Origin: an uncultured Pelagibacteraceae bacterium
GTDB taxonomy: Bacteria; Pseudomonadota; Alphaproteobacteria; Pelagibacterales; Pelagibacteraceae
Reading direction: 5' to 3'
Assembly: GCA_902562205.1 (NCBI GenBank)
Contig: CACESO010000002.1
Span: forward strand, 97,481-161,480
Length of the DNA: 64,000 nt
Part shown: piece after piece, positions 43,709-54,380 of the stretch
How positions within the stretch are numbered: position 1 is the first letter of the stretch
Layout of the letters: the number at the start of each line of letters is the position of its first letter
Position numbers and translations under genes: made by a program
Notes under the pieces: model-generated
What the model was told of the DNA's origin: nothing
Databases searched by the model: none
Seen by the model: only the letters and a program-made list of their open reading frames with translations

Positions 43709-45103
43709 ATGAACGATGATGGCTACATCCGCAACAGAATTCTTTATTTCTTTATTATCATAATTGGTGTTTTAACTATTTTTTATCAAATCAACTTTGA
43801 AGATTTATGGTTAGACGAACTAAATTCATTCTGGGTTGCCGATCCAAGTCTATCATATTCTGAAACTTTAACTAGACATAATAAATCAGACTTTCATAAT
43901 CCAATTTTATTTAATTTGGTATTAAAATATTTTTTTAAAGTAGTAGGTTATAATCCCGACGTAGCAAGATATTTAACATTATTTTTTGGATCAATTTTTT
44001 TAATTTTAATTGGGTTAATTTCTTACCAAGAAAAAAAAAATAATTGCTATCTTTTAACTACTTTACTTGCATGTTTAAGTATTTACGTAATAAAATATTC
44101 TCAAGAACTTAGACCATACTCATTTTTATTGTTAGCAAGCTCTTTAAACATTTATTTTTTTTTAAAGATCTTAGACAATAATAAAAACAAATCCATTAGT
44201 ATCATTCTGTTTATTACCTTTTCTGTAATAAATTATTCAGTTAATCCATTTTCACTTATAATTCTTTTTTCACAAATTACATATTTATTTTTTCGATCTT
44301 TTTTGTTTCACAAAAATTATAAAAAATTATTAATAGTTTACGTGACGATAGTAACTATTTATTTTTTTTTTAATTTTAATTATATTCTTTATCAATTCTC
44401 TTTTGATAGCTATATGCTTTCCACTGATATAAAAAATGTACTAGATGGTTTTTATTTTCCAAGATTTTTTGGTTCAAAGATAATGGGCTATCTTTATTTA
44501 ATTTTGTTAATTTTTCTAATAGCAATAAATAGAAAAATTTTTTTTCTTAAGGAAAATAATTATATGTTTTTTTTAATTATAATTTTTTTATCATATTTAG
44601 TGCCTTTTATTTATGGAGTTATAAGAACACCTGTTCTTCATGATAGATATATAATTTTTATTTTAATACCAATTTTTGTTCTTATACCATTTTTAATTCA
44701 AGAAATATCTAATAATAAAATAAAAATTTTCTTAATTACTTTTTTAATTATAATGACTTTATCAAATCATTATCTTGAAATTTTTAAAAGAATAAATACT
44801 AAACCAGAATTTAAGAAAACTCTAAATTACGTAAAGGAAAGTGATATTAATGTTTTTGTAATTGACCTTGGGAGCACTTCGTTTTTGTTTAACAATTATT
44901 TAAAAAATTTAAACAACAATGAATTTTCTAAATATACATTTATAGAAAATAATAATTTAGAATATCAATCCAAAGATTTTTGGTTAATTTGTTACTCAAC
45001 CGATCCAAATTTTGAATGTAAACCTAAAAATATAGGCAATCATATATTAGTTGACACTAAAAAAAATTTATATGTAGAGGCGAAGTTATATCTTGTAAAT
45101 TGA
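43709..45103 (+). CDS. Polytopic GT39/PMT-like membrane glycosyltransferase, paralog B
   Basis: A 464-residue membrane protein with about 11 hydrophobic segments. FEDLWLDELNSFWVA holds the acidic DE pair after the first helix, and NKSDFHNPILFNLVLKYFF is the matching H.P loop. The short VIRTPVLHDRYIIFILIP segment resembles R..... H.RY.... of related dolichyl/undecaprenyl-phosphate sugar transferases. The C-terminal about 90 residues are soluble. Paralogous in layout to the gene at 42056-43537. Sugar and target unknown. Very AT-rich; ends 1 base from the convergent rlmB stop. Confidence 0.72.
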   Translation: MNDDGYIRNRILYFFIIIIGVLTIFYQINFEDLWLDELNSFWVADPSLSYSETLTRHNKSDFHNPILFNLVLKYFFKVVGYNPDVARYLTLFFGSIFLILIGLISYQEKKNNCYLLTTLLACLSIYVIKYSQELRPYSFLLLASSLNIYFFLKILDNNKNKSISIILFITFSVINYSVNPFSLIILFSQITYLFFRSFLFHKNYKKLLIVYVTIVTIYFFFNFNYILYQFSFDSYMLSTDIKNVLDGFYFPRFFGSKIMGYLYLILLIFLIAINRKIFFLKENNYMFFLIIIFLSYLVPFIYGVIRTPVLHDRYIIFILIPIFVLIPFLIQEISNNKIKIFLITFLIIMTLSNHYLEIFKRINTKPEFKKTLNYVKESDINVFVIDLGSTSFLFNNYLKNLNNNEFSKYTFIENNNLEYQSKDFWLICYSTDPNFECKPKNIGNHILVDTKKNLYVEAKLYLVN

Positions 45104-45104
45104 T

Positions 45105-45842
45105 TTATTTTTTTAAACCATTTAGGTGATGAAAAACTATTGCTGCAGAATTTGATATATTTAAACTTTCAATCTTATTATAAATGTTTATTTTTACAAA
45201 AAAATCTATGTATTTTTCGGTTTTTTGATTTAAACCAAATCCTTCCGAACCAAAAAGAAGAACATTATTTCCATCCCAATCTATTTCTGAAAAATCTTTT
45301 TTTGATTTATTGTCGAAACCATAAACCCAAAAGTTTTTTTCCCTTAAATACTTTAATGTAGAATTTATGTTTGATACTTTGAAAATATTTATGTGTTCAA
45401 TGGCACCACTACTTGCCTTGTACATTGTTTTGCTAGTTTCTGGATATAATCTTTCTTGAACGATTAAACCATCAATTTTAAAACTTGCAGCACTTCTGAT
45501 AACTGAGCCAATATTTCTTGGATCTGTAACGTTTTGAAGACAAGCAAGTGTAATTTTTTTATTTGAAGTAATAAATTCTTTCAAAGAATTACTTTTTAGT
45601 GGCTCAATTTCAGCGACATATCCTTGATGAAGTATTTGCTCATTTCTACAATACTTATCTAATTCTTTCTTCGTTTTAAAAAAAACTTTTACGTCTTTAA
45701 GCAAGTTAATATTTTGATTTTCTCTGTTAATACTTTTTTTGCTTTCCTCTGTTAAAAAAATTCTTAAAACTTTCCTATTTGGATTCCTCAGCGCTTCAGT
45801 TACAGGGTGTTTTCCAACTATAAAAAAATTTGATTTTGTCAT
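45105..45842 (-). CDS. rlmB: 23S rRNA (guanosine-2'-O)-methyltransferase RlmB-like
   Basis: A 245-residue TrmH-family SPOUT enzyme. FIVGKHPVTEALRN is the N-terminal L30e-like substrate domain. LQNVTDPRNIGSVIRSAASF is motif 1, LLFGSEGFGLNQKTEKY is motif 2, and IESLNISNSAAIVFHHL is motif 3 of the SAM knot. This architecture is RlmB (Gm2251 of 23S rRNA) or a mitochondrial MRM1-like relative. Confidence 0.9.
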   Translation of the reverse strand: MTKSNFFIVGKHPVTEALRNPNRKVLRIFLTEESKKSINRENQNINLLKDVKVFFKTKKELDKYCRNEQILHQGYVAEIEPLKSNSLKEFITSNKKITLACLQNVTDPRNIGSVIRSAASFKIDGLIVQERLYPETSKTMYKASSGAIEHINIFKVSNINSTLKYLREKNFWVYGFDNKSKKDFSEIDWDGNNVLLFGSEGFGLNQKTEKYIDFFVKINIYNKIESLNISNSAAIVFHHLNGLKK

Positions 45843-45893
45843 TTTATCCCATTTTTACTTATTTTTTTTAGTATTTTCTTATTATTTCACATA

Positions 45894-45921
45894 TTGCAAT
45901 TGTTTAATAAAAATATATAAA
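45894..45921 (+). promoter_or_regulatory. Putative promoter for the tRNA-Tyr/tRNA-Gly/tuf transcript
   Basis: TTGCAA (45894-45899), 16 bases and TATAAA (45916-45921) resemble a sigma-70 promoter. Initiation near 45928 would put a terminator-like hairpin in the leader before tRNA-Tyr. Confidence 0.4.
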
Positions 45922-45950
45922 ACCTCTGTTGTTTAAAGGTTTTTTGAACA

Positions 45951-45973
45951 AGGGGACGCTTTCCCCTATTTTT
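45951..45973 (+). terminator. Terminator-like hairpin abutting tRNA-Tyr
   Basis: AGGGGA (45951-45956) pairs perfectly with TCCCCT (45962-45967) around CGCTT, followed by A and five T (45969-45973). tRNA-Tyr begins at 45975. Either it attenuates the tRNA transcript or it stops read-through arriving from the left across rlmB. Confidence 0.55.
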
Positions 45974-45974
45974 A

Positions 45975-46060
<86 letters not shown>

Positions 46061-46101
46061 TTTAAAAACTTTAACAATTGGAGTGTAACTAACTTGGTTT
46101 T

Positions 46102-46175
46102 GCGGGTGTAGTTCAATGGTAGAACGCTAGCCTTCCAAGCTGGATGTAAGGGTTCGATTCCCTTTACCCGCTCCA
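46102..46175 (+). tRNA. tRNA-Gly (UCC)
   Basis: A 74-base cloverleaf. Acceptor GCGGGTG pairs with the 3' side TACCCGC, the anticodon stem CTAGC/GCTGG encloses CTTCCAA with anticodon TCC, and the T-loop is TTCGATT. CCA is encoded. 41 bases after tRNA-Tyr and 33 before tuf. Confidence 0.95.
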
Positions 46176-46208
46176 AATTATTAAAATAAAAAAAGTAAGG
46201 AAAAAAGA

Positions 46209-47399
46209 ATGTCGAAAGAAAAATTTAATAGGAGTAAACCACATTGTAATATTGGTACAATTGGACACGTAGACCACGGTAAAACAACTTTAACTGCGGC
46301 TATAACTAAAGTATTATCAGAAAAAGGTGGAGCACAGTTCACAGCTTATGATCAGATTGATAAAGCCCCTGAAGAGAAAGAGAGAGGTATTACAATTTCA
46401 ACAGCTCACGTTGAGTACGAAACTGAAAAAAGACACTACGCACACGTAGACTGCCCAGGTCACGCTGACTATGTAAAAAATATGATTACTGGTGCAGCAC
46501 AAATGGATGGAGCAATTTTAGTTGTTAATGCTGCTGACGGGCCAATGCCACAAACAAAAGAACACATTCTTTTAGCAAGGCAAGTTGGTGTTCCAGCAAT
46601 AGTTGTTTTCTTAAACAAAGTTGATCAAGTTGATGACAAAGAAATGATAGACTTAGTTGAAGAAGAGATTAAAGAGTTATTAACATCATACAAATTTCCT
46701 GGAGACAAAACTCCAATTATTAAAGGTTCAGCACTTGCTGCTGTAGAGGGCAAAGATGATGCAATCGGAAAAAATGCTATCATGGAACTTATGAAAGCAG
46801 TAGACGATTTTATTCCTCAACCTGACAGACCAAAAGACAAACCTTTTTTAATGCCAGTTGAAGACGTATTCTCAATTTCTGGAAGAGGTACAGTAGTTAC
46901 AGGAAGAGTAGAACAGGGTGTTGTTAAAACTGGTGAAGAAATTGAAATAGTGGGTATCAGAGATACAAAAAAATCAGTTTGTACCGGTGTTGAGATGTTC
47001 AGGAAAATTCTTGATACGGGAGAAGCTGGAGATAATATTGGTGCACTATTAAGAGGTGTAGAAAGAACAGATGTGGAAAGAGGTCAAGTATTATGTAAGC
47101 CAGGATCTGTAACTCCTCACACAAAATTTGAAGCTCAGGCTTATGTTTTGAAAAAAGAAGAGGGAGGAAGACATACGCCTTTCTTTACAAAATACAGACC
47201 TCAGTTTTATTTTAGAACTACTGATGTAACTGGCGAAGTAGAATTACCTTCAGGTACTGAAATGGTAATGCCAGGTGATGATGCTAAGTTTACAGTTAAA
47301 TTAATTACACCAATTGCTATGAGCGAAAAGTTAAACTTTGCGATTAGAGAAGGTGGTAGAACTGTAGGTGCAGGAGTAGTTACGAAAATTATAGAGTAA
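46209..47399 (+). CDS. tuf: Elongation factor Tu
   Basis: Delivers aminoacyl-tRNA to the ribosome. GHVDHGKT (19-26) is the G1 P-loop, RGITI the switch I end, DCPGHADY the G3 motif, NKVDQVDD the G4 (NKxD) motif, and GSALAA the G5. The three-domain length of 396 is standard. AAGGAAAAAAGA precedes the ATG. It sits in the order tRNA-Tyr, tRNA-Gly, tuf, tRNA-Trp, secE, the usual tufB-type neighbourhood, while no tuf is seen after fusA. Confidence 0.98.
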   Translation: MSKEKFNRSKPHCNIGTIGHVDHGKTTLTAAITKVLSEKGGAQFTAYDQIDKAPEEKERGITISTAHVEYETEKRHYAHVDCPGHADYVKNMITGAAQMDGAILVVNAADGPMPQTKEHILLARQVGVPAIVVFLNKVDQVDDKEMIDLVEEEIKELLTSYKFPGDKTPIIKGSALAAVEGKDDAIGKNAIMELMKAVDDFIPQPDRPKDKPFLMPVEDVFSISGRGTVVTGRVEQGVVKTGEEIEIVGIRDTKKSVCTGVEMFRKILDTGEAGDNIGALLRGVERTDVERGQVLCKPGSVTPHTKFEAQAYVLKKEEGGRHTPFFTKYRPQFYFRTTDVTGEVELPSGTEMVMPGDDAKFTVKLITPIAMSEKLNFAIREGGRTVGAGVVTKIIE

Positions 47400-47407
47400 A
47401 CTCCTTT

Positions 47408-47483
47408 AGGAGTGTAGCTCAATTGGTAGAGCGCCGGTCTCCAAAACCGGAGGTTGGGGGTTCGATTCCCTCCGCTCCTGCCA
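47408..47483 (+). tRNA. tRNA-Trp (CCA)
   Basis: A 76-base cloverleaf. Acceptor AGGAGTG pairs with CGCTCCT, the anticodon loop CTCCAAA gives CCA, the T-loop is TTCGATT, discriminator G, encoded CCA end. It begins 8 bases after the tuf stop. Those 8 bases (ACTCCTTT) can pair with the first six bases of the tRNA. Confidence 0.96.
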
Positions 47484-47501
47484 AAATAATAGAGGATAAA
47501 A

Positions 47502-47693
47502 ATGAAAAACCCATTAAAATTTTTTCAAGAAGTGAAACAAGAAGCTTTCAAAGTTACTTGGCCAACAGGAAAAGAAACTGTTCAAGGAACTATTATGGTA
47601 GCAATAATGGCTATAATTGCTTCATTGTTTTTTTTACTAGTTGATCAATTTTATAAATTTTTTTTAGATATTATTCTTAACATAGGAATTTAA
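47502..47693 (+). CDS. secE: Preprotein translocase subunit SecE
   Basis: A 63-residue single-span protein of the SecYEG channel. FFQEVKQEAFKVTWPTGKET is the conserved amphipathic surface helix and bend (K.V.WP...E), followed by one membrane helix (about residues 30-55). The short form without two extra N-terminal helices is usual in alphaproteobacteria. The stop overlaps the nusG start by one base. Confidence 0.93.
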   Translation: MKNPLKFFQEVKQEAFKVTWPTGKETVQGTIMVAIMAIIASLFFLLVDQFYKFFLDIILNIGI

Positions 47694-48223
47694 TGAAAAA
47701 TTGGTACATAGTTCAATCGCACTCAAGCTTTGAAAATAAAGTAGCTCAATTAATCAAAGAGGAGGCTGATAAAGCTAAAATATCGGACAAATTTGAAGAA
47801 ATTGTAGTGCCAACCCATGATGTTACTGAGGTTAAACGTGGTAAAAGAGTTCAAAGAAAAAAGAAGTATTTTCCTGGATATGTGCTAATTAAGAGCGAAA
47901 TGGATAATAATATTTATCATATGATCAAAGGCATAAAAAAGGTTAGTGGATTTTTAGGAAGCAAGGGTATTCCTGTTCCAGTATCTGATAAGGAAATAGA
48001 AAAAATTTTAGGTCAAATAAAAGATGGTGTCGCTCAATCGAAATCAACAATAGATTATTCTGTAGGGGAAAAAGTTCAAGTAGTTGACGGTCCTTTTGCA
48101 TCTTTTTCAGGAATGATAGAAGATATTGATGAGGACAAATCAAGAGTAAAAGTCTCAGTATCTATTTTTGGAAGACCAACTCCGGTAGATTTAGAGTTTA
48201 ATCAAATTGAAAAGGTAAGTTAA
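47693..48223 (+). CDS. nusG: Transcription antitermination factor NusG
   Basis: Couples RNA polymerase to ribosomes and Rho. [16 protein letters not shown] opens the NGN domain, [13 protein letters not shown] is the conserved RNA polymerase contact segment, and [20 protein letters not shown] is the KOW motif in the C-terminal domain. Length 176 is normal. It overlaps secE and rplK by one base each. Confidence 0.97.
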   Translation: MKNWYIVQSHSSFENKVAQLIKEEADKAKISDKFEEIVVPTHDVTEVKRGKRVQRKKKYFPGYVLIKSEMDNNIYHMIKGIKKVSGFLGSKGIPVPVSDKEIEKILGQIKDGVAQSKSTIDYSVGEKVQVVDGPFASFSGMIEDIDEDKSRVKVSVSIFGRPTPVDLEFNQIEKVS

Positions 48224-48651
48224 TGGCAAAAAAAGAAATAAGCGGATATGTAAAGTTACAAATAAATGGAGGCCAAGCTAATCCTGCACCACCTGTTGGA
48301 CCAGCCTTAGGCCAAAGGGGTATTAATATAATGGAATTTTGTAAAGCATTTAATGAGAAAACAAAAAACTTTATGGGCAAACCTGTGCCTGTAGTAATAA
48401 CAGTCTATAAAGACAAAAAATTTGATTTTATTATAAAATCGCCACCAGCTTCACACTTTATCAAAGAAGCAGCAAAATTAAAAAGCGGTTCTCAAGAGCC
48501 TGGAAGAAATATAGTTGCTTCAATTACAAAAAAACAAGCAGAAGAAATAGCAAAAAAGAAAATGGTTGATTTAAACGCCCACGACTTAGAAGAAGCTGTA
48601 AAAATAATAGCTGGGTCTGCTAGATCAATGGGCATTGAGGTAAAAGATTGA
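48223..48651 (+). CDS. rplK: 50S ribosomal protein L11
   Basis: Part of the GTPase-associated centre. [23 protein letters not shown] (in part) and [12 protein letters not shown] are the N-terminal domain, and [25 protein letters not shown] the C-terminal 23S-binding domain. Length 142 is standard. The stop TGA shares bases with the rplA ATG. Confidence 0.98.
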   Translation: MAKKEISGYVKLQINGGQANPAPPVGPALGQRGINIMEFCKAFNEKTKNFMGKPVPVVITVYKDKKFDFIIKSPPASHFIKEAAKLKSGSQEPGRNIVASITKKQAEEIAKKKMVDLNAHDLEEAVKIIAGSARSMGIEVKD

Positions 48652-49340
48652 TGAGTTCTAAAAGATTTAAAAAACTTCCAAAAAAAACAAATACTTTAAA
48701 GGCTGAGCCAATTAATAATTTACTATCTAAGGTAAAAGAAAACTGCACTACAAAGTTCGACGAATCTCTAGATTTAAATATTTTAATCAACAACAAACAA
48801 AAAAAAAATGAGATAAATTTAAGATCTATGGTTAATCTACCAAGTGGAACTGGTAAAAATGTAAAAGTTGCAGTCGTATGTGAAGAAAGCAAATCCAAAG
48901 AAGCCAAGGACTCTGGTGCAGATCTTGTTGGAGGAGATGATTTAATAGAAAAAATAAAAAATGGGGAGATGAATTTCGAAAAACTAATTTGCTCATCATC
49001 AATGATGATTAAATTATCTAAATTAGGAAAAGTTTTAGGACCAAAAGGACTTATGCCCAATCCTAAACTAGGAACAGTCACAGAAAATATTGGTGAAGCT
49101 GTTAAAAATGCAAAAGCAGGTCAAGTCGAATTAAAAAATGATAAAGATGGAAACATTGGCTTAAGTATAGGAAAAAAATCTTTTTCTGATGAAAAACTTA
49201 TCAAAAATTTTAATGCAGTTATCAGTTCACTCGAGAAAGAAAAATCAAACCTTACAATAAAAGGAGACTTAATTAAGTCTACTTATATTACATCTACAAT
49301 GGGTGTTTCATATAGGATAAAATTAGAAAAGAGTTTTTAA
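48651..49340 (+). CDS. rplA: 50S ribosomal protein L1
   Basis: Forms the L1 stalk. GTGKNVKVAVVCEE, GADLVGGDDLIEKIKNG, LGKVLGPKGLMPNPKLGTVT and GQVELKNDKDGNI are the conserved blocks. The ATG at 48651 overlaps the rplK stop (TGATG); a TTG one codon earlier is not needed. The N-terminal tail is shortened relative to E. coli in the basic region. 229 residues. Confidence 0.97.
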   Translation: MSSKRFKKLPKKTNTLKAEPINNLLSKVKENCTTKFDESLDLNILINNKQKKNEINLRSMVNLPSGTGKNVKVAVVCEESKSKEAKDSGADLVGGDDLIEKIKNGEMNFEKLICSSSMMIKLSKLGKVLGPKGLMPNPKLGTVTENIGEAVKNAKAGQVELKNDKDGNIGLSIGKKSFSDEKLIKNFNAVISSLEKEKSNLTIKGDLIKSTYITSTMGVSYRIKLEKSF

Positions 49341-49342
49341 TT

Positions 49343-49852
49343 ATGATGAGTAAGGAAAAAAAACAAGTTTACATTAAAGAAATGTCTTCACAATTAGACA
49401 AAGCGGAAGCAGTTATCGTGGCTCATTATCAAGGTTTAACAGTAAAACAACTTGATGATTTAAGAAAAAAAATGCGTGAACACGGAATACAATTTAAAAT
49501 CACAAAAAATAGAATAACAAAACTAGCATTGGAAAAAACTAGCAGAAAAGATTTATCAAATTTATTTACAGGTCCAACAGCTGTTGCAATGTCCGATGAT
49601 GCAATAACTTCAGCAAAAATTTTAACTAATTTTTCAAAAGAGAATCAAAATTTAAAAATTCTTGGTGGGATAATGGGCAAAGACCTACTGGATGTCGCTG
49701 GTGTTAAAAATATTGCAACTTTACCATCCCTAGATGAAGCAAGAGCAAAAATCGTTGGTATTTTAAGCTCTCCAGCGCAAAAAATCGCAAGTATTTTGCT
49801 TGCACCTGGCTCAAAAATCGCTATTTTAGCGCTCGAAAAATCAAAAAAATAA
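49343..49852 (+). CDS. rplJ: 50S ribosomal protein L10
   Basis: Base of the L7/L12 stalk. EAVIVAHYQGLTVKQLDDLR, FKITKNRITKLAL and GPTAVAMSDD are the RNA-binding domain, and the C-terminal helix carries the L12 docking region (KIASILLAPGSKI). Two Met codons in a row make the start 49343 or 49346. Only 2 bases follow the rplA stop, so there is no separate L10 leader of the E. coli kind. Confidence 0.96.
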   Translation: MMSKEKKQVYIKEMSSQLDKAEAVIVAHYQGLTVKQLDDLRKKMREHGIQFKITKNRITKLALEKTSRKDLSNLFTGPTAVAMSDDAITSAKILTNFSKENQNLKILGGIMGKDLLDVAGVKNIATLPSLDEARAKIVGILSSPAQKIASILLAPGSKIAILALEKSKK

Positions 49853-49869
49853 CTTAGGACATATTTGTT

Positions 49870-50244
49870 ATGGCGGACTTAAATAAAATCATAGACGAAC
49901 TATCTAAATTAACTGTTGTAGAAGCAGCTGAATTATCAAAACAACTTGAAGAAAAGTGGGGTGTTACAGCAGCAGCAGCAGTAGCAGCACCTGCAGCAGG
50001 AGCAGCAGCTGGAGGAGCACCTGCAGAAGAGAAAAGTGAATTTACAGTTGTATTAGCTTCAGCTGGAGATAAAAAAATTAACGTTATTAAAGAAGTTAGA
50101 GCAGTTACAGCACTTGGTTTAAAAGAAGCTAAAGACTTAGTTGAGGGTGCACCAAAAGAAATTAAATCTGGTGTAAGTAAAAAAGATGCCGAAGAGATGA
50201 AGAAAAAACTTGAGGCAGCTGGCGCTAAAGTAGAGCTTAAATAA
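49870..50244 (+). CDS. rplL: 50S ribosomal protein L7/L12
   Basis: Stalk protein that recruits translation factors. The N-terminal dimer domain ([19 protein letters not shown]) leads to an Ala/Gly/Pro hinge at about residues 35-55, encoded by GCA-rich DNA that stands out in this AT-rich genome. The C-terminal domain has [20 protein letters not shown] and [12 protein letters not shown], the factor-binding face. Length 124 is normal. Confidence 0.98.
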   Translation: MADLNKIIDELSKLTVVEAAELSKQLEEKWGVTAAAAVAAPAAGAAAGGAPAEEKSEFTVVLASAGDKKINVIKEVRAVTALGLKEAKDLVEGAPKEIKSGVSKKDAEEMKKKLEAAGAKVELK

Positions 50245-50247
50245 AGA

Positions 50248-50281
50248 ATTAAAAAAATTATAGGCTGTTTTAATTTTTTAA
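50248..50281 (+). other. Weak AT-only hairpin between rplL and rpoB
   Basis: TTAAAAAAATTA and TTAATTTTTTAA can pair imperfectly around TAGGCTGTT in the 51-base gap. Its position matches that of the partial attenuator known between rplL and rpoB in E. coli, but the stem has almost no GC pairs, so function is doubtful. Confidence 0.25.
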
Positions 50282-50295
50282 AGCAGTTGGAATAA

Positions 50296-53200
50296 ATGCA
50301 ATTATCTTTTACTAAAAAAAAAAATATTAGAAAAAATTTTGGAAAATTAAAAGAAAGTTTATCAATACCAAATCTAATAGAAGTTCAAAAAAATTCATAT
50401 AAAGAATTAACAGAGTTTAAGGAAGATGTAGCCCCTCAATTTATAAAAGGTTTTGATCGCGTTTTTAAAAGTATTTTTCCCATAGAAGATCTTAACGATA
50501 AGGCAACCTTAGAATACATAAGCTATAAATTGGAGAAACCTAAATTTGACGTAGAGGAATGTATACAAAGAGGTCTGACTTACTCGTCGGCATTAAAATG
50601 CAATTTACGTTTAGTTGTCTACGAAATAAATCAAGAAAACAATACTAAAGATATTTTATCAGCAAAAGAACAAGAAGTTTACATGGGCGAAGTTCCGATG
50701 ATGACAAACAGCGGTACTTTTATCACAAATGGTGTGCAGCGTGTTGTAGTTAATCAAATGCACAGAAGTCCAGGTGTATTTTTTGACCATGACAAAGGTA
50801 AATCTCATGCAAGTGGAAAATTATTATTTAATTGTAGAGTGATACCTAACAGAGGTTCATGGCTAGACTTTGAATTTGATGTGAAGGATTTATTATACTT
50901 TAGAGTAGATCGTAAAAAGAAAATTCTTGTTTCAACGTTGTTGCTAGCATTAGGGTTTAATAAATCTGATATAGTTAAAGAATTTTATGAGAAAGAAACT
51001 TATTCTTATGATGAAAAAGAAAAAAAATGGAAAACAAAATTTAATCCTGAAAATTATAAATCTAAAAATTTTACAGAAGAAATAATCGATGCAAAAAATA
51101 AAAAAACCATAATTAAGAAAGGTGAAAAGATAAACTTTTTGAAAGCAAAAAAACTTGCTTCTGAAGGTCTTAAAGAAATTTATGTCTCTAACCAATATTT
51201 GTTAGGAAAATATTTAATTAAAAATGTTAAAATTGGTGATGATGAATTCAAGATTGGTTCAGAACTTAATGACACAATAATAGAAAAGTTTGTAGAGGCT
51301 AAAATATTTTCATTAGAGCTAGCATATACAAATACTATTAATAAAGGTCCTTATCTTCTACAAACATTGTTTAACGATAAAAATGACTCAAAAAATGATG
51401 CAATTAATGAAATTTATAAGGTTTTAAGACCTGGTGAACCGCCAACAATTGAAATCGCAACACAAATATTTAATAATCTTTTTTTTAGTTCAGATAGATA
51501 TGACCTTTCAGATGTTGGGAGAGTAAAACTTAACTCAAGATTAAATTTAGACTGTTCGGATAAGATTACAATTTTAAGAACTGACGATGTAATAGCAATT
51601 ATTAAAAAGATGCTTGATTTAAGAGATGGCAAGGATGAAGTTGATGATATCGATCACTTAGGAAATAGAAGAGTTAGGTCTGTTGGTGAACTGGTTGAAA
51701 ATCAGGCAAGAATAGGTGTTTACAGAATGGAAAGAGCAATAAAAGAGAAAATGACAACACTTGATATAGAGTCTGCGATGCCTCAAGACTTAATAAATGC
51801 CAAACCATTGACAATCTCTTTAAAAGACTTTTTTGCAACATCGCAATTATCTCAATTTATGGATCAAACTAACCCGTTATCCGAAATTACTCATAAAAGA
51901 AGAGTATCAGCATTAGGGCCGGGTGGTTTAACAAGAGAAAGAGCTGGGTTTGAAGTTAGAGACGTTCATCCGACTCATTATGGAAGAATTTGTCCAATAG
52001 AAACACCCGAGGGACCTAACATTGGATTAATAAATAGCTTATCTACTTATTCAAAAATTAATAAATATGGTTTTATAGAGTCACCTTACAGAAAAGTAGT
52101 CAATGGAGTTGTTCAAGAAAAAATAGAATATTTATCAGCAATGGAGGAAACGAAATTCACTATTGCACAAGCTAATTCAAAAGTTGATAAAAACGGTAAA
52201 TTTACAGAGGATTTGGTTTCAAGTAGGCAAAACTTAAATTTTATTTTATCCAAACCTGAAAATATTGACTACATTGACGTTTCCCCAAAACAATTAGTTT
52301 CAGTAGCTGCTTCTTTAATACCATTCTTGGAGAATGATGATGCCAACAGGGCGCTTATGGGATCTAATATGATGAGACAAGCAGTGCCTCTTTTAAAACC
52401 AGAGTCACCTTTAGTAGGTACAGGTATAGAAAGCGATGTTGCTTTAGACTCAGGTGTGACGATTGTTGCTAAAAGAGATGGAATAGTTGATAAAATTGAC
52501 GGAAAAAGAATTGTGATTAAAGCTACAAGCGAAACTGATTTTTCAAAATCAGGAGTTGATATTTATAATTTACAAAAATTTAAAAGATCAAACCAAAATA
52601 CTTGTATTAATCAGAAACCCTTAGTTAGAGTTGGTGATAAAGTTAAACGTGGTGACATAATTGCTGATGGACCTTCAACAAAAATCGGAGAGCTAGCACT
52701 TGGAAAAAATGTGACAGTGGCATTTATGCCGTGGCAAGGATATAACTTTGAAGACTCAATATTAATTTCTGAAAGATGTGTAACGGATGATGTATTTACC
52801 TCGGTCCATATTGAGGAGTATGAAGTTATGGCTAGGGACACAAAACTTGGAGAGGAAGATATAACAAGAGACATACCAAATGTTAATGAAGAAGCTTTGA
52901 AAAATTTAGATGAATCTGGAATTGTTTACATTGGAGCAGAGGTAAAACCGGGAGACATACTAGTTGGTAAAGTTACTCCTAAAGGTGATACAGCTTCAGG
53001 GCCTGAGGAAAAATTATTAAGATCGATTTTTGGTGAAAAAGCTATAGATGTTACGGATACTTCTTTAAAGATGCCAAGTGGTAGTGGTGGCATAATAGTT
53101 GACGTGAGAGTCTTTAACAGACATGGGATAGAGAAAGATGAAAGGTCAATTACTATTGAAAGAGCTGAAATAGATTTGGTTCAACAAGATAAATTGGTTG

Positions 53201-54378
53201 AGGAAGAAATTCTTGAAAGAAGTATAAAACAAAGAGCAGCTCAAATTTTATCGGGGACACAACTTTCTAAAAAGATTAAAAACCTCAATCAAGGTGATAC
53301 ACTTGATCAGAATAATATTAACGATGTTCCAATATCAGAAATATTCAAAATGAACGTTAAAGACTCTAACAAAAATGAAATATTAGAAAAATTGAGGGGC
53401 CAATATCAAAATGCGATACAAGATATTAAGGAAAGATTTGAGGATAAAGTTCTTAAGATTAGACAGGGTGATGATTTGTTACCAAGTGTAATGAAAATGG
53501 TAAAAGTTTTTGTAGCAATTAAAAGAAGATTAAGACCAGGTGATAAAATGTCTGGAAGACATGGTAATAAAGGAGTTGTAAGTAAAATTGTTCCTGTAGA
53601 AGATATGCCTTACAGAGAGAATGGAAAACCAGTTGACATTGTTTTAAATCCTTTGGGTGTACCGAGCAGGATGAATGTTGGTCAAATTTTAGAAACACAT
53701 TTAGGTTGGGCTTGTACAGAGCTTGGAGATAAACTTAAAAATTTAATTAATGAAAATCAAAAAAAATTAGAAATGTCGCAAAAAATCAAAGATTTTCTTA
53801 AATCTGTTTATGGAAAAGAAATATTAGAAAATTCTATAGAAAAATTAACTAAAAATGAATTCTCTGATTTATGTGAAAACTTAATGAGCGGTGTTCCTAT
53901 TTCTACACCAGTGTTTGATGGTGCTAAAGAAAAGGATGTAACAGAGATGCTTGATTTAGCTAAACTACCTAAGACTGGTCAAACTCCTTTGTGGGATGGA
54001 AGGACTGGAGAAAAATTTGATAGAGATGTTACTGTTGGAACCATTTATATGTTAAAATTACATCACCTTGTTGAGGACAAAATTCATGCAAGATCTACTG
54101 GTCCATACAGTTTGGTAACTCAACAACCTCTTGGAGGAAAAGCTCAATTAGGCGGTCAAAGATTTGGTGAAATGGAGGTTTGGGCTTTAGAAGCGTACGG
54201 AGCCTCTTATACCCTTCAAGAAATTCTTACAGTAAAATCTGACGATGTTGCCGGAAGAGTTAAAGTTTATGAAACAATTGTAAAAGGTGAAGAAAATTTT
54301 GAGTCAGGAATTCCTGAGTCATTTAACGTACTAGTTAAAGAAATAAAATCCTTAGCTTTAAACGTTGAACTAAATTGA
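50296..54378 (+). CDS. rpoB: RNA polymerase beta subunit
   Basis: Catalytic core subunit, 1360 residues. [21 protein letters not shown] is the N-terminal signature. The rifampicin-pocket area includes [32 protein letters not shown] and [22 protein letters not shown]. The late region has [30 protein letters not shown], and [19 protein letters not shown] lysine-rich stretch near residues 230-275 is low in complexity and may be a lineage-variable insert. rpoC starts 2 bases after the stop. Confidence 0.98.
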   Translation: MQLSFTKKKNIRKNFGKLKESLSIPNLIEVQKNSYKELTEFKEDVAPQFIKGFDRVFKSIFPIEDLNDKATLEYISYKLEKPKFDVEECIQRGLTYSSALKCNLRLVVYEINQENNTKDILSAKEQEVYMGEVPMMTNSGTFITNGVQRVVVNQMHRSPGVFFDHDKGKSHASGKLLFNCRVIPNRGSWLDFEFDVKDLLYFRVDRKKKILVSTLLLALGFNKSDIVKEFYEKETYSYDEKEKKWKTKFNPENYKSKNFTEEIIDAKNKKTIIKKGEKINFLKAKKLASEGLKEIYVSNQYLLGKYLIKNVKIGDDEFKIGSELNDTIIEKFVEAKIFSLELAYTNTINKGPYLLQTLFNDKNDSKNDAINEIYKVLRPGEPPTIEIATQIFNNLFFSSDRYDLSDVGRVKLNSRLNLDCSDKITILRTDDVIAIIKKMLDLRDGKDEVDDIDHLGNRRVRSVGELVENQARIGVYRMERAIKEKMTTLDIESAMPQDLINAKPLTISLKDFFATSQLSQFMDQTNPLSEITHKRRVSALGPGGLTRERAGFEVRDVHPTHYGRICPIETPEGPNIGLINSLSTYSKINKYGFIESPYRKVVNGVVQEKIEYLSAMEETKFTIAQANSKVDKNGKFTEDLVSSRQNLNFILSKPENIDYIDVSPKQLVSVAASLIPFLENDDANRALMGSNMMRQAVPLLKPESPLVGTGIESDVALDSGVTIVAKRDGIVDKIDGKRIVIKATSETDFSKSGVDIYNLQKFKRSNQNTCINQKPLVRVGDKVKRGDIIADGPSTKIGELALGKNVTVAFMPWQGYNFEDSILISERCVTDDVFTSVHIEEYEVMARDTKLGEEDITRDIPNVNEEALKNLDESGIVYIGAEVKPGDILVGKVTPKGDTASGPEEKLLRSIFGEKAIDVTDTSLKMPSGSGGIIVDVRVFNRHGIEKDERSITIERAEIDLVQQDKLVEEEILERSIKQRAAQILSGTQLSKKIKNLNQGDTLDQNNINDVPISEIFKMNVKDSNKNEILEKLRGQYQNAIQDIKERFEDKVLKIRQGDDLLPSVMKMVKVFVAIKRRLRPGDKMSGRHGNKGVVSKIVPVEDMPYRENGKPVDIVLNPLGVPSRMNVGQILETHLGWACTELGDKLKNLINENQKKLEMSQKIKDFLKSVYGKEILENSIEKLTKNEFSDLCENLMSGVPISTPVFDGAKEKDVTEMLDLAKLPKTGQTPLWDGRTGEKFDRDVTVGTIYMLKLHHLVEDKIHARSTGPYSLVTQQPLGGKAQLGGQRFGEMEVWALEAYGASYTLQEILTVKSDDVAGRVKVYETIVKGEENFESGIPESFNVLVKEIKSLALNVELN

Positions 54379-54380
54379 TT

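Noticed and set aside
49966..50029. GCA-rich repeat-like stretch
   Set aside because: It is the normal Ala/Gly/Pro hinge of ribosomal protein L7/L12, not a separate repeat element.
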